This document shows, piece by piece, positions 54,383 to 60,794 of a DNA stretch of 64,000 nt (its first letter is position 1; the number at the start of each line of letters is the position of its first letter). Source of the DNA: Pseudomonas sp. PDM16 (lineage in GTDB: Bacteria > Pseudomonadota > Gammaproteobacteria > Pseudomonadales > Pseudomonadaceae); assembly GCF_014851865.1 (NCBI RefSeq), contig NZ_JACVAM010000005.1:406821-470820 (forward strand), given 5' to 3'. Under the pieces are notes generated by a model. That model saw only the letters and a program-made list of their open reading frames with translations, was not told the origin of the DNA and searched no databases. A program made the translations under genes and the position numbers.

Positions 54383-54861
54383 TCGATCTGCAGCAGGTGG
54401 GTCAAGGACGAGAAGGGTACGAGCTACTGGCGGCGCAGCTGGAGTCACTTCTCGCTGATGAGCGTGACTTCATTGCCAACGCGGCTCAATTCTCCGCCTT
54501 TCTCTTCAGTGAGGTCACTGAGCTGAATTGGGCTGGCTTTTACCTGAACAAGGGTGAGGAGCTGATACTGGGGCCGTTCCAGGGCAAGGTAGCGTGCGTA
54601 CGCATTCCATTCGGCCGCGGCGTGTGTGGTGCGGCGGCAAGCAGCCGGCAGACCCAGTGCATCGAGGACGTGCATGCCTTCCCAGGGCACATCGCCTGCG
54701 ACAGCGCTTCTAACAGTGAACTGGTTGTGCCGTTGGTGAAGGACGGGCGGCTGGTCGGTGTGCTCGATCTCGATAGCCCGCAGCTGGCGCGTTTTCGGGC
54801 GGAAGACCAGATTGGAATCGAGCGCCTGGTGGAGATTTTCCTTCGCCTGACCGACTGTTGA
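54379..54861 (+). CDS. msrC: Free methionine-(R)-sulfoxide reductase (GAF-domain fRMsr)
   Basis: The 160-residue single GAF-domain enzyme carries the three family cysteines: CVRIPFGRGVCG and HIACDSASNSELVVPL. The NWAGFYL opening and LDLDSPQLARF end are diagnostic of fRMsr. It reduces free (not protein-bound) methionine-R-sulfoxide. GTG 54379 overlaps the upstream DUF815 stop. Together with msrB 5 kb away, this places two methionine-sulfoxide repair genes around the redox regulator block. Confidence 0.9.
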   Translation: MIDLQQVGQGREGYELLAAQLESLLADERDFIANAAQFSAFLFSEVTELNWAGFYLNKGEELILGPFQGKVACVRIPFGRGVCGAAASSRQTQCIEDVHAFPGHIACDSASNSELVVPLVKDGRLVGVLDLDSPQLARFRAEDQIGIERLVEIFLRLTDC

Positions 54862-54948
54862 TCGAAGCAGGCTCTGATCCGAGGGCGGATTGCCCCAGGC
54901 GCATCGGCAAAACGGGGCACCCCGGGGGAGGGAGTGCCCGGTCGATGC

Positions 54949-55638
54949 TTAGCCCAGATGCTGCTGGTCGAGCTCGATGGCCTTCTCCAGCGTTTCCAGC
55001 AGCGCTTTGCGCACCTTGAGCTTGGTGTTCTTGTGCGCGGTCATGTTGATCTTCTTCAGCTGTTGCGCGGCGGCTAGAGCTGTGGCTTGCAGCTGCTCGA
55101 CCGGTACAACCTTGTCGAGGAAGCCAGCATCCACCGCGCCCAGCGGATCGAAAATCTCGCCATTGATGACCGAACGATGGAAAGCAGCCTTGCGCAGACG
55201 ATCACGCGCCAGTTCGATACCTGCGTGATGCATGGTCATGCCGATCTGCACTTCGTTCAAACCGATGTTGAACGGGCCTTCCACGCCGATGCGGTAGTCG
55301 GCGGAAAGCAGAATGAAGGCGCCTTTGGCGATGGCATGGCCGGGGCAGGCAACGATGATCGGGTAGGGATGGCTGAGCATGCGATGGGCCAGGGTGGAGC
55401 CAGCGGTTACCAATGCGACAGCATTCTGGGGGCTGGAGGTCATCACCTTCAGGTCATAGCCACCGGAAAGAATGCCTGGCTGGCCGGTGATGATCACCAC
55501 GGCACGATCTTGCACGGCCTGATCCAGTGCGGCGTTGAAGGCGGAGATCATATCCGGGGAGATGGCGTTCACCTTGCCGTTATTGAGGGTCAGGGTGGCT
55601 ATGCCGTCTTCGAGTTGGTAGCTGATCAGGTCGCTCAT
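54949..55638 (-). CDS. Crotonase/enoyl-CoA hydratase-isomerase family protein
   Basis: The 229-residue protein has the crotonase fold: LNNGKVNAISPDMI, the oxyanion-hole ITGQPGILSGGYDLK and ACPGHAIAKGAFILLSADYRI. The usual catalytic Glu positions are replaced or shifted, so hydratase, isomerase or another CoA-substrate reaction cannot be told apart from sequence alone. It lies alone on the minus strand with a 420-base gap before tRNA-Ser. Confidence 0.85.
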   Translation of the reverse strand: MSDLISYQLEDGIATLTLNNGKVNAISPDMISAFNAALDQAVQDRAVVIITGQPGILSGGYDLKVMTSSPQNAVALVTAGSTLAHRMLSHPYPIIVACPGHAIAKGAFILLSADYRIGVEGPFNIGLNEVQIGMTMHHAGIELARDRLRKAAFHRSVINGEIFDPLGAVDAGFLDKVVPVEQLQATALAAAQQLKKINMTAHKNTKLKVRKALLETLEKAIELDQQHLG

Positions 55639-55991
55639 GGCGGAAATCCTAGTCCTGGATTGCGGAAGGTGGCGCCGACGTTACCCAGCGCGTGGCCAAG
55701 GGTAAAGCGGTTTGACTGACTGAAGAGTCACCTCTTTGTAGGAGCGGGCGGAATGTTATCGGTACTCTTGCCGAGCTCGCTCAAGCCGCTATCTACATTG
55801 GCAACACCTCCGAAGCCTAGCGAAGTAGCGTGCTTCTCATACTCTTGTACTTAGCTAGATGGTGCCGGCCGGCACCTGTTTCCGCCCTATCGTTCGGGCC
55901 TCGTTGCATTCCTGTGCCACGATAGTAGGAGCGTCGGCGGTAGCCGAAAAACTCGTTGTTCCGCATAAGCGTATGAATCGACAAAAAAATT
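55639..55991. other. Gene-free interval upstream of tRNA-Ser
   Basis: No convincing gene on either strand. Only AT-rich spacer and the tRNA promoter (55992–56020) at its right end are apparent. Confidence 0.4.
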
Positions 55992-56020
55992 TTGCATTCG
56001 GAAAAGAGTTCGGCTACATT
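55992..56020 (+). promoter_or_regulatory. Promoter of tRNA-Ser
   Basis: TTGCAT (55992–55997) and TACATT (56015–56020) are exactly 17 bases apart; an A/T-rich run upstream may act as an UP element, and the discriminator AGCGCGCC is GC-rich as expected for a stringently controlled gene. Confidence 0.75.
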
Positions 56021-56058
56021 AGCGCGCCTCGACGGACCAGACTGGTACGGCGAGATCC

Positions 56059-56148
56059 GGTGAAGTGTCCGAGCGGTTGAAGGAGCACGCCTGGAAAGTG
56101 TGTATACGGGAAACCGTATCGAGGGTTCGAATCCCTCCTTCACCGCCA
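56059..56148 (+). tRNA. tRNA-Ser (GGA), presumed integration site
   Basis: A 90-base class II tRNA with acceptor stem GGTGAAG/CTTCACC, anticodon GGA in CTGGAAA, a long variable arm (TACGG/CCGTA), GTTCGAATC T-arm and encoded CCA. It is immediately followed by an integrase-bearing element, so its 3' end is the likely attL. I found no second copy of the 3' end in the window. Confidence 0.97.
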
Positions 56149-56163
56149 GACCCCAATGCTAAG

Positions 56164-56196
56164 GCCCTGAAAACATAAGAGTTTTCTGGGCTTTTG
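56164..56196 (+). terminator. Terminator after tRNA-Ser
   Basis: GCCC-T-GAAAAC pairs with GTTTTC-T-GGGC around ATAAGA (56164–56191, one T-T mismatch) and is followed by TTTTGCTTTT. It may belong either to the tRNA transcript or to the left end of the inserted element. Confidence 0.75.
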
Positions 56197-56239
56197 CTTT
56201 TCTGGGCTACGAACTGTCGAAGATTCGTCGAAATCTGCG

Positions 56240-56506
56240 TTATTCGTAGTGCGACCAGAGCCTAAGCACCTTCACCACCTGTTCTTCCTGCAGCACCTGA
56301 TACACCAACCGATGTTGGATGTTGATGCGCCGGGAGTAAGCGCCGAACAGGTCGCCGACCAACTTCTCGTAGGGCGGAGGATTCTGGAAGGGGTTTTCCT
56401 GAATCACTGCCAGCAGAGCCTTCGCCTTATCCTTTAAGCCCGCCGCGGCGAGCTTCTGTGCATCTTTCTGAGCTTGTTTCGTGTAGACGAGTTGCCAAAT
56501 CACCAA
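56240..56506 (-). CDS. yoeB: Txe/YoeB-family toxin (ribosome-dependent mRNA endonuclease)
   Basis: The 88-residue toxin has the YoeB catalytic pattern: YSRRINIQHRLVYQV (general Arg and His/Tyr region), and the C-terminal KVLRLWSHYE with the conserved His-Tyr-Glu end. YoeB binds the ribosome A site and cleaves mRNA when its antitoxin is degraded. It overlaps the antitoxin gene by seven bases. It probably stabilises the integrated element. Confidence 0.92.
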   Translation of the reverse strand: MVIWQLVYTKQAQKDAQKLAAAGLKDKAKALLAVIQENPFQNPPPYEKLVGDLFGAYSRRINIQHRLVYQVLQEEQVVKVLRLWSHYE

Positions 56507-56742
56507 TCCAGTTCCTTAGAGCACTCGTCGATGGGCTCGGCCATGCCTTCCTTGATTGACTCGCGCATGCCAGGAACAGACAGCAGATACAGAGTCTCTT
56601 GGATGGCCTCCCAATCCTCGGCCGACACCAGCACGGAATTGGTCCGCTTGCCGGAGATCATGATCGGCTGATGCGACTCGGCCGACTGATCCATGAGTCG
56701 ATAGAGGTTGGTGCGAGCTTCGCTTGCGGTGAGTATTTGCAT
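56500..56742 (-). CDS. yefM: YefM/Phd-family antitoxin
   Basis: The 80-residue antitoxin has the Phd/YefM DNA-binding N terminus (MQILTASEARTNLYRLMDQ) and middle strand (QPIMISGKRTNSVLVSAEDW), followed by an acidic toxin-binding tail (EGMAEPIDECSKELDW). ATG 56742 follows GGAGATACCTCC. It represses its own operon with YoeB; a candidate operator lies at 56771–56788. Confidence 0.92.
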   Translation of the reverse strand: MQILTASEARTNLYRLMDQSAESHQPIMISGKRTNSVLVSAEDWEAIQETLYLLSVPGMRESIKEGMAEPIDECSKELDW

Positions 56743-56770
56743 GGAGGTATCTCCTAGGTAATGCGCAGAG

Positions 56771-56788
56771 CGTACGCTAATTCGTACG
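56771..56788 (-). promoter_or_regulatory. Candidate yefM–yoeB operator (two CGTACG palindromes)
   Basis: CGTACG occurs at 56771–56776 and 56783–56788, 12 bases centre to centre. E. coli YefM binds two palindromes with a similar TGTACA core at comparable spacing. The integrase stop codon (TAG on the minus strand, 56777–56779) sits between the two palindromes, so the operator overlaps the end of the integrase gene. Confidence 0.5.
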
Positions 56789-57790
56789 TTGTGTTAATGC
56801 ACCTTCGTCGGAGAGTGGATTGAGTAGCAGCGCTTCCTGCAGGTGATCCGGGGCGAGGTGTGCATAGCGCAGCGTCATCGTTAGCGACGAGTGCCCCAGG
56901 ATTTTCTGCAGTACCAGGATGTTCCCACCTCGCATGACAAAGTGGCTCGCGAAGGTATGCCGCAGCACATGGGTGGCCTGGCCTGCAGGTAAACGAATCG
57001 ATGTGGTTTCGAGCACTCGGCTGAAGGTCAGCATGCACCGGGTGAACGGGCCGTGTTGCCGCCAGTGATCCCGCAGGCGCTTGGCCAGATCGGCCGAGAT
57101 TGGCACCGACCGAACCCGCTTCGACTTGGTGTTGGCGAAGGTTATAACCCCCGAGCCGATCCTTTCAGGGGTTAAAGCCTGAGCCTCTCCCCAACGTGCC
57201 CCGGTGGCCAGACAGATACGCGCGATCATCGGCGGATGTGGTGACGTGTCGGCGCGATCATCCAGGGCCTTGAGTGCTTCACCGATCTGTTCCAGCGACA
57301 GGTAAGACAGCGGACGCTCCTGCAGCTTGACCGGCTTGAGCCTGGCGAAGGGGCGGGGGTAGTCGATGACGCCCAGGGCATGCAGGTTGTTGTAGACCGC
57401 CTTGAGGTAGCCGAGTCGGTTATTCGTGGTCTTGGCCGACACACCTGCAGCCAGCCAGGAAGCGCGAATTGCAGCGATCACCGCACCGTCTACACCGATG
57501 GCCTTGGGATCACCGAGAGCGGCTGCAGCTTCGTCGAGAATGGCCTTGCGCCTGATGCCATCCGAAAGGGAGGTGCCATGCAGGTCAAACCACAGCTTAA
57601 CCAGCTCGGATAGCTGGCGTTTGTCCTTGGGCTTGGGCGCCCAATCCGGGGTATCGATGACCTTGGCCCTGCAGGTCGCCTCGAAGCGCTGAGCTTCGCC
57701 CTTAGTCTTGAGCGTCTTGCGGAAGCGCTTGCCCTTGATCGGCTCTACATCCACCCGCCAGCGGCCGTCCGGCAGTTGCTCGATTGCCAT
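56777..57790 (-). CDS. Tyrosine-type site-specific integrase (Pf-phage type)
   Basis: The 337-residue recombinase has an N-terminal arm-binding domain (IEQLPDGRWRVDVEPIKGKRFRKTL), a core-binding SAM-like domain (about residues 60–165) and the catalytic domain: first Arg in ATGARWGEAQAL, HVLRHTFASHF, GHSSLTMTLRYAHL with the nucleophilic Tyr. It should integrate the element into the tRNA-Ser gene. Its ATG directly follows the rep stop codon, so it is expressed with rep. It is unrelated in context to an integron IntI and lacks the IntI-specific extra helix as far as I can see. Confidence 0.92.
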   Translation of the reverse strand: MAIEQLPDGRWRVDVEPIKGKRFRKTLKTKGEAQRFEATCRAKVIDTPDWAPKPKDKRQLSELVKLWFDLHGTSLSDGIRRKAILDEAAAALGDPKAIGVDGAVIAAIRASWLAAGVSAKTTNNRLGYLKAVYNNLHALGVIDYPRPFARLKPVKLQERPLSYLSLEQIGEALKALDDRADTSPHPPMIARICLATGARWGEAQALTPERIGSGVITFANTKSKRVRSVPISADLAKRLRDHWRQHGPFTRCMLTFSRVLETTSIRLPAGQATHVLRHTFASHFVMRGGNILVLQKILGHSSLTMTLRYAHLAPDHLQEALLLNPLSDEGALTQRTN

Positions 57791-59068
57791 CTAGACGGCC
57801 CGTCCCCAGCGGATATGACGTTCCTCCAGCAGATCCTTGATGTGCTTGTAGATGTCGTACTCGGTCATGTCCTTGGCGGCGTAGTGATCGCGGATGACCG
57901 GCCAGCATTCCCAGGTTTGCAGCCGGTCAAAGGCCTTTTTTGCGCCCACTCGCTCCCGTGCCAGCAGGCTTACGAAGTTTCCTAGGAACAGCTCCACGTT
58001 CTTTCCCGAGAAGCCCCGAGCGGTCTTGTAGTGGCGCTTGTAGTCGGTCTCTTCCAACAGGGAGTCCGCGGCGATATCGACGCGCACATCCTGGCGCAGC
58101 AGCGTCCAGATAGGCTCATAGCGGCCCGGTCGAGCCTGCAGGCGGAACTGGGTCAGCCCATAGCGCCACAGGCCGTCTAGGTGGCCGGCGAAGGCGGCAA
58201 ACGAGCTGGTATCGATCACGGCGCCGGACTGCAGGTCCATCGAGCCGCTGGCGAACTGCTGGATGATCGAGTGGTGATAGCGCAGCTCCACACGCCATAC
58301 ATCCTGGGCGGGGTTGTAGTTGTCAGGGTCGCCTTCATCGAAGCTGTCCCGACGACGCCAAACGCCTTCCCAGTAGTCCAGCTTGTCCGTGGCCTTGGCC
58401 TGCTCGGTCTTGTTGTAGATACACAGCTGAATGCCTCCAGCCGAACCGAACATCGACGTTTCGCCGCGGCCGTAGACGCTGGACTTGGTCGCCCATTCGA
58501 TCTGGTTGATCCCCGAAATGTCACGGTGCGTCCTCGCTCGGCAGTGCATCCGTGCCACCAGATCAACCGGCGGCTTCCAGCCCTGCAGGTCTAGCGCCAG
58601 GTGCACGGCACACTGGTTGACCTCGACGTTGGTCATCAGCTCCTGGGCGTAGTAGTCCAGGCGCTCCTGCAGGCGCTGCGGACTCAGGGCGTCCACCGCA
58701 TGGGGGGACACCTCGATTTTCAGGTGCGGGCCGATGGCGTCGAGCTTGGCGTTGAAGTTCTTCACCAGCAGCACGAAGCCCAGGTCAGCATTCTGCAGCT
58801 TGTACTGGTAGCCCGAGTCGCGGCCGACTCGCCCTGTGTGCCAGCGCTGGCCGGCGAAATCGACCATGGTCCCTAGCTTCTCGAACAGGGCCATGATTTC
58901 CGGGCGGATCAGGCCCTGATACAGCTGACGCACCGTATCGACGCCGCAACGCAGCAGGCGGACGTTCGACAGGTCAGTGAACGTGACGGTGTGGCTGTCG
59001 AAGAACAGCCGCCCGGCCGGGCTTTCTGCAAAGTTCTGATCGACTCGCAAAAGGTCTTTAACAGCCAT
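57791..59068 (-). CDS. Phage/plasmid replication initiation protein (Pf1 ORF430-like)
   Basis: The 425-residue protein has the opening (DLLRVDQNFAESPAGRLFFD) and length of the Pf-family rolling-circle replication initiators. A conserved CAVHLALDLQGW segment and a candidate metal-binding/endonuclease centre lie in the first half, and YNPAQDVWRVELRYH in the second. It would nick the double-stranded form and start rolling-circle replication. I start at ATG 59068, eight bases after GGAG; an ATG nine bases upstream is possible. The presence of a full-length initiator suggests the element can replicate when excised. Confidence 0.82.
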   Translation of the reverse strand: MAVKDLLRVDQNFAESPAGRLFFDSHTVTFTDLSNVRLLRCGVDTVRQLYQGLIRPEIMALFEKLGTMVDFAGQRWHTGRVGRDSGYQYKLQNADLGFVLLVKNFNAKLDAIGPHLKIEVSPHAVDALSPQRLQERLDYYAQELMTNVEVNQCAVHLALDLQGWKPPVDLVARMHCRARTHRDISGINQIEWATKSSVYGRGETSMFGSAGGIQLCIYNKTEQAKATDKLDYWEGVWRRRDSFDEGDPDNYNPAQDVWRVELRYHHSIIQQFASGSMDLQSGAVIDTSSFAAFAGHLDGLWRYGLTQFRLQARPGRYEPIWTLLRQDVRVDIAADSLLEETDYKRHYKTARGFSGKNVELFLGNFVSLLARERVGAKKAFDRLQTWECWPVIRDHYAAKDMTEYDIYKHIKDLLEERHIRWGRAV

Positions 59069-59073
59069 TTTTC

Positions 59074-59370
59074 TCACTCCAAATTGGTACGTACTGAAAC
59101 GCTGTAGTAGGTGTTATCTGACGGCCTGACCACCCCAGCCGGATCCCTGGGCCACCATCGTCGCGGGTCGCTTGTTATCAGGTCGCGGAAGTCATCGCGC
59201 GGGCAGTCGCTGCAGGAGTGATCCAGAGCGAAGAACAGCAGAGGGGGCGGGCCGGGAGGCAGGCCATAGGTGCAGCCTCGCCAGAGCGCGAGGATGGCCA
59301 GCAGCAGGAGCAGGCGAGAGAGATCGGCGAGGGACAGAGGGAAGAAGACCAAGGGCGCTGCCCTTGTCAT
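59074..59370 (-). CDS. Small membrane protein of the Pf-like element
   Basis: About 98 residues from ATG 59370 (an in-frame ATG at 59445 would add 25). One strong transmembrane segment (LSRLLLLLAILALWRG, about residues 15–32) is followed by a Pro-rich stretch and a tail with a CSDCP cysteine pair. The stop lies within the rep ribosome binding region, implying translational coupling to rep. It might be a minor membrane or virion-assembly protein, but I see no match to a known inovirus protein. Confidence 0.45.
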   Translation of the reverse strand: MTRAAPLVFFPLSLADLSRLLLLLAILALWRGCTYGLPPGPPPLLFFALDHSCSDCPRDDFRDLITSDPRRWWPRDPAGVVRPSDNTYYSVSVRTNLE

Positions 59371-59457
59371 CCCGCTCTTGCCGCCGAGGGCTCGGGAGCG
59401 TGGGGTGGTGAAGCTACCCCACACTCCCCGGCAGAGGCTGTTCATGGCTGTGCAGGG

Positions 59458-59847
59458 TCAAGGGTGCGCTGCGCCCGTGCTTCCGTTCATCGCGACGGGA
59501 ATACCGTCACGACGAGCCGGGAGCGCGGCCCCTGACCTCACGGGGATAGGTCGGGTCATACGGCCCAGTACGTTGCCGGAACTCTGCCGGTCGCGGTGCC
59601 GTATCGCCCGAATGGTGCGGATATCTGCAAAGAACATTTCGCTGGGGAAGGGCTTCTCATGGGCCACGTTGACGACCATGAAATAGGCGTCAGAGCAGAC
59701 CCCCGGCACAGGCAGAACGACGCCGATTATGTGCACGCAGTGCCAGTAGGATTCCGGTTCCTGTTCCCACTTTTGTTCAGCGAGAACGGTCTGGCCAATG
59801 AAGGTCAGGGCGGTGGCGATATCCAGGGCGAAGGGTTGGCTACTCAT
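59458..59847 (-). CDS. Hypothetical protein of the Pf-like element
   Basis: A 129-residue protein whose ATG overlaps the end of the upstream gene by eight bases (ATGAGTAG), which supports it as real. The N-terminal 80 residues look globular (FALDIATALTFIGQTVLAEQ, SYWHCVHIIGVVLP); the C-terminal third is basic and Arg-rich (RAIRHRDRQ, GRMTRPIPVR). It is in the position where Pf phages have small regulatory or replication genes. No family recognised. Confidence 0.5.
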   Translation of the reverse strand: MSSQPFALDIATALTFIGQTVLAEQKWEQEPESYWHCVHIIGVVLPVPGVCSDAYFMVVNVAHEKPFPSEMFFADIRTIRAIRHRDRQSSGNVLGRMTRPIPVRSGAALPARRDGIPVAMNGSTGAAHP

Positions 59848-60049
59848 CGTCGTAGTCCCCCTCGTTGAAGCTGCTCTTACCGGCGTCGAGGTCCGCTTTG
59901 ATCTTGGCCAGGTTGATCATGCGGAAGTCGGAGACCTTCACGCTCGGGATCGTGCCGTTGTTCATCCAGGCGATCACATCGTTAACGGAGGCACCGCACA
60001 TGCTGGCGAAGGTGCTGATGCTGCAGATGTCGAGATTGGCTTGGCTCAT
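59840..60049 (-). CDS. Small helix-turn-helix protein (excisionase-like)
   Basis: The 69-residue protein has a MerR/excisionase-like winged-helix pattern (TFASMCGASVNDVIAWMNNGTIPSVKVSDFRMINLAKI): a helix-turn-helix followed by a short wing and an acidic tail. It may direct excision with the integrase or regulate the operon. It overlaps the next gene by eight bases. Confidence 0.6.
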   Translation of the reverse strand: MSQANLDICSISTFASMCGASVNDVIAWMNNGTIPSVKVSDFRMINLAKIKADLDAGKSSFNEGDYDDE

Positions 60050-60077
60050 GCGGTGTACTCCCTGTTGGCTTGGTGGT

Positions 60078-60293
60078 TCATGCAGTCCACTCCTGTTCCA
60101 GCAGCCACGAACGGAACAGAGCGCTGTTCACCATGCGGCGCTTGCCGACTTTCAGAGTGGGGATAACGGCCTTCATCGCCCAGGCGCGGGCGACTCCGTA
60201 GGCAATTCCGTTGCGTTCAGCCCAGCCCTCTATAGTTTCGAGGTCGCGCTGTTGGGCCTGCAGCTGGGCGGGGTCTAGCTCTTCCAGTTCCAT
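60078..60293 (-). CDS. Small DNA-binding protein (helix-turn-helix, excisionase/Cox-like)
   Basis: A 71-residue protein with a predicted helix-turn-helix (IEGWAERNGIAYGVARAWAMK) and a wing segment IPTLKVGKRRMVNSALFRSW. It closely parallels the preceding 69-residue protein in layout, so the element carries two small wHTH regulators in tandem. First gene of the minus-strand operon, divergent from the 88-residue regulator. Confidence 0.6.
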   Translation of the reverse strand: MELEELDPAQLQAQQRDLETIEGWAERNGIAYGVARAWAMKAVIPTLKVGKRRMVNSALFRSWLLEQEWTA

Positions 60294-60324
60294 GCTCGTT
60301 CCGTCACTATTCGTGGCATTAGCC

Positions 60325-60394
60325 GTATACGGTTAGGGAAATATTTGCTCTAGGTGAATTATTACCCTGCATTCCGTTTCGGAGCAATATTTTC
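60325..60394. promoter_or_regulatory. Divergent operator region of the Pf-like element
   Basis: The 119-base AT-rich gap between the two divergent regulator genes contains CGTATACG, an imperfect palindrome around GGTGAATTATTACC (60352–60367), and an inverted pair GGAAATATTTGCTC (60337–60350) / GAGCAATATTTTC (60382–60394). This layout resembles a lysogenic switch with several repressor sites. Confidence 0.5.
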
Positions 60395-60412
60395 TCTGGA
60401 ATTATTTTTAAT

Positions 60413-60679
60413 ATGAGCACGGCTGCTGATAGGGCGCGCCTACTGATCAAGAAACTCGGCCCCAAGAAGGCCAGCACTTACGCAGGCGACTACGAACGCT
60501 GGAAGAGCGTGAGCAAGGGAGCCGTACGTGTCAGCACCGAAGAGATTGACGTGCTGGTTGAGGTTTTCCCTCAGTACGCTTTGTGGCTGGCTAGTGGCAA
60601 AACCGCGCCGGAGATAGGACAGACAAGCCCGGAATACGACCAGGCCAATTCAAACTTGCCCAATCAAAACGCGGGATAG
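60413..60679 (+). CDS. Putative element repressor/regulator
   Basis: The 88-residue protein begins with a helix-rich region (LLIKKLGPKKASTYAGDYERWKSVSKG) and continues VSTEEIDVLVEVFPQYALWLASG, a pattern typical of short phage regulators that sit where Pf phages encode their repressor. It is the only plus-strand gene of the element and is divergent from the small HTH genes across a palindrome-rich gap. DNA binding is inferred, not directly shown. Confidence 0.6.
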   Translation: MSTAADRARLLIKKLGPKKASTYAGDYERWKSVSKGAVRVSTEEIDVLVEVFPQYALWLASGKTAPEIGQTSPEYDQANSNLPNQNAG

Positions 60680-60787
60680 CGATCACCTAGGAAGCCGCAG
60701 GAAGGTGGTTTTCTCGAAGGAGCAGAAAGGAGCAAGGACAGTGACGAGCGTGCAAAGCAGCAAGACAGCCGCGCCAGTCGACAACTT

Positions 60788-60794
60788 GTTAGGC
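60788..60794 (-). repeat. Half attC site at the prophage junction
   Basis: GTTAGGC on the plus strand (GCCTAAC AAGTTGTCGAC on the minus strand) is a typical attC R'' core with its first L'' bases. No matching R' core is found in the following 100 bases, so the site appears truncated. The stop codon of the first cassette gene lies inside this core. Confidence 0.6.

Larger units (their letters stand above)
56149..60680. mobile_element. Compact Pf-like (inovirus-type) integrated element without virion genes
   Basis: Directly after tRNA-Ser come, on the minus strand, yefM–yoeB, a tyrosine integrase, a 425-residue replication initiator and four small genes, then a divergent small regulator. The rep–int pair abutting (stop TAG directly followed by ATG), their sizes and the toxin-antitoxin at the integrase end match the Pf1/Pf4 layout I know (PA0727–PA0728). 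No gene resembling a major coat protein, adsorption protein, ssDNA-binding protein or Zot-type ATPase is present. The right boundary is uncertain: the integron array begins about 100 bases beyond the regulator gene. Confidence 0.65.

Noticed and set aside
56777..57790. The tyrosine recombinase as the integron integrase of the cassette array
   Set aside because: It abuts the rep gene in Pf-phage order, lies at the distal (3') end of the array and does not show IntI-specific features; it is a phage-type integrase.
60716..60724. GAAGGAGCA, also present in tRNA-Ser at 56079–56087, as a possible attR core
   Set aside because: Nine bases only, in the D-arm side of the tRNA rather than its 3' end, with no extended match; chance is sufficient.
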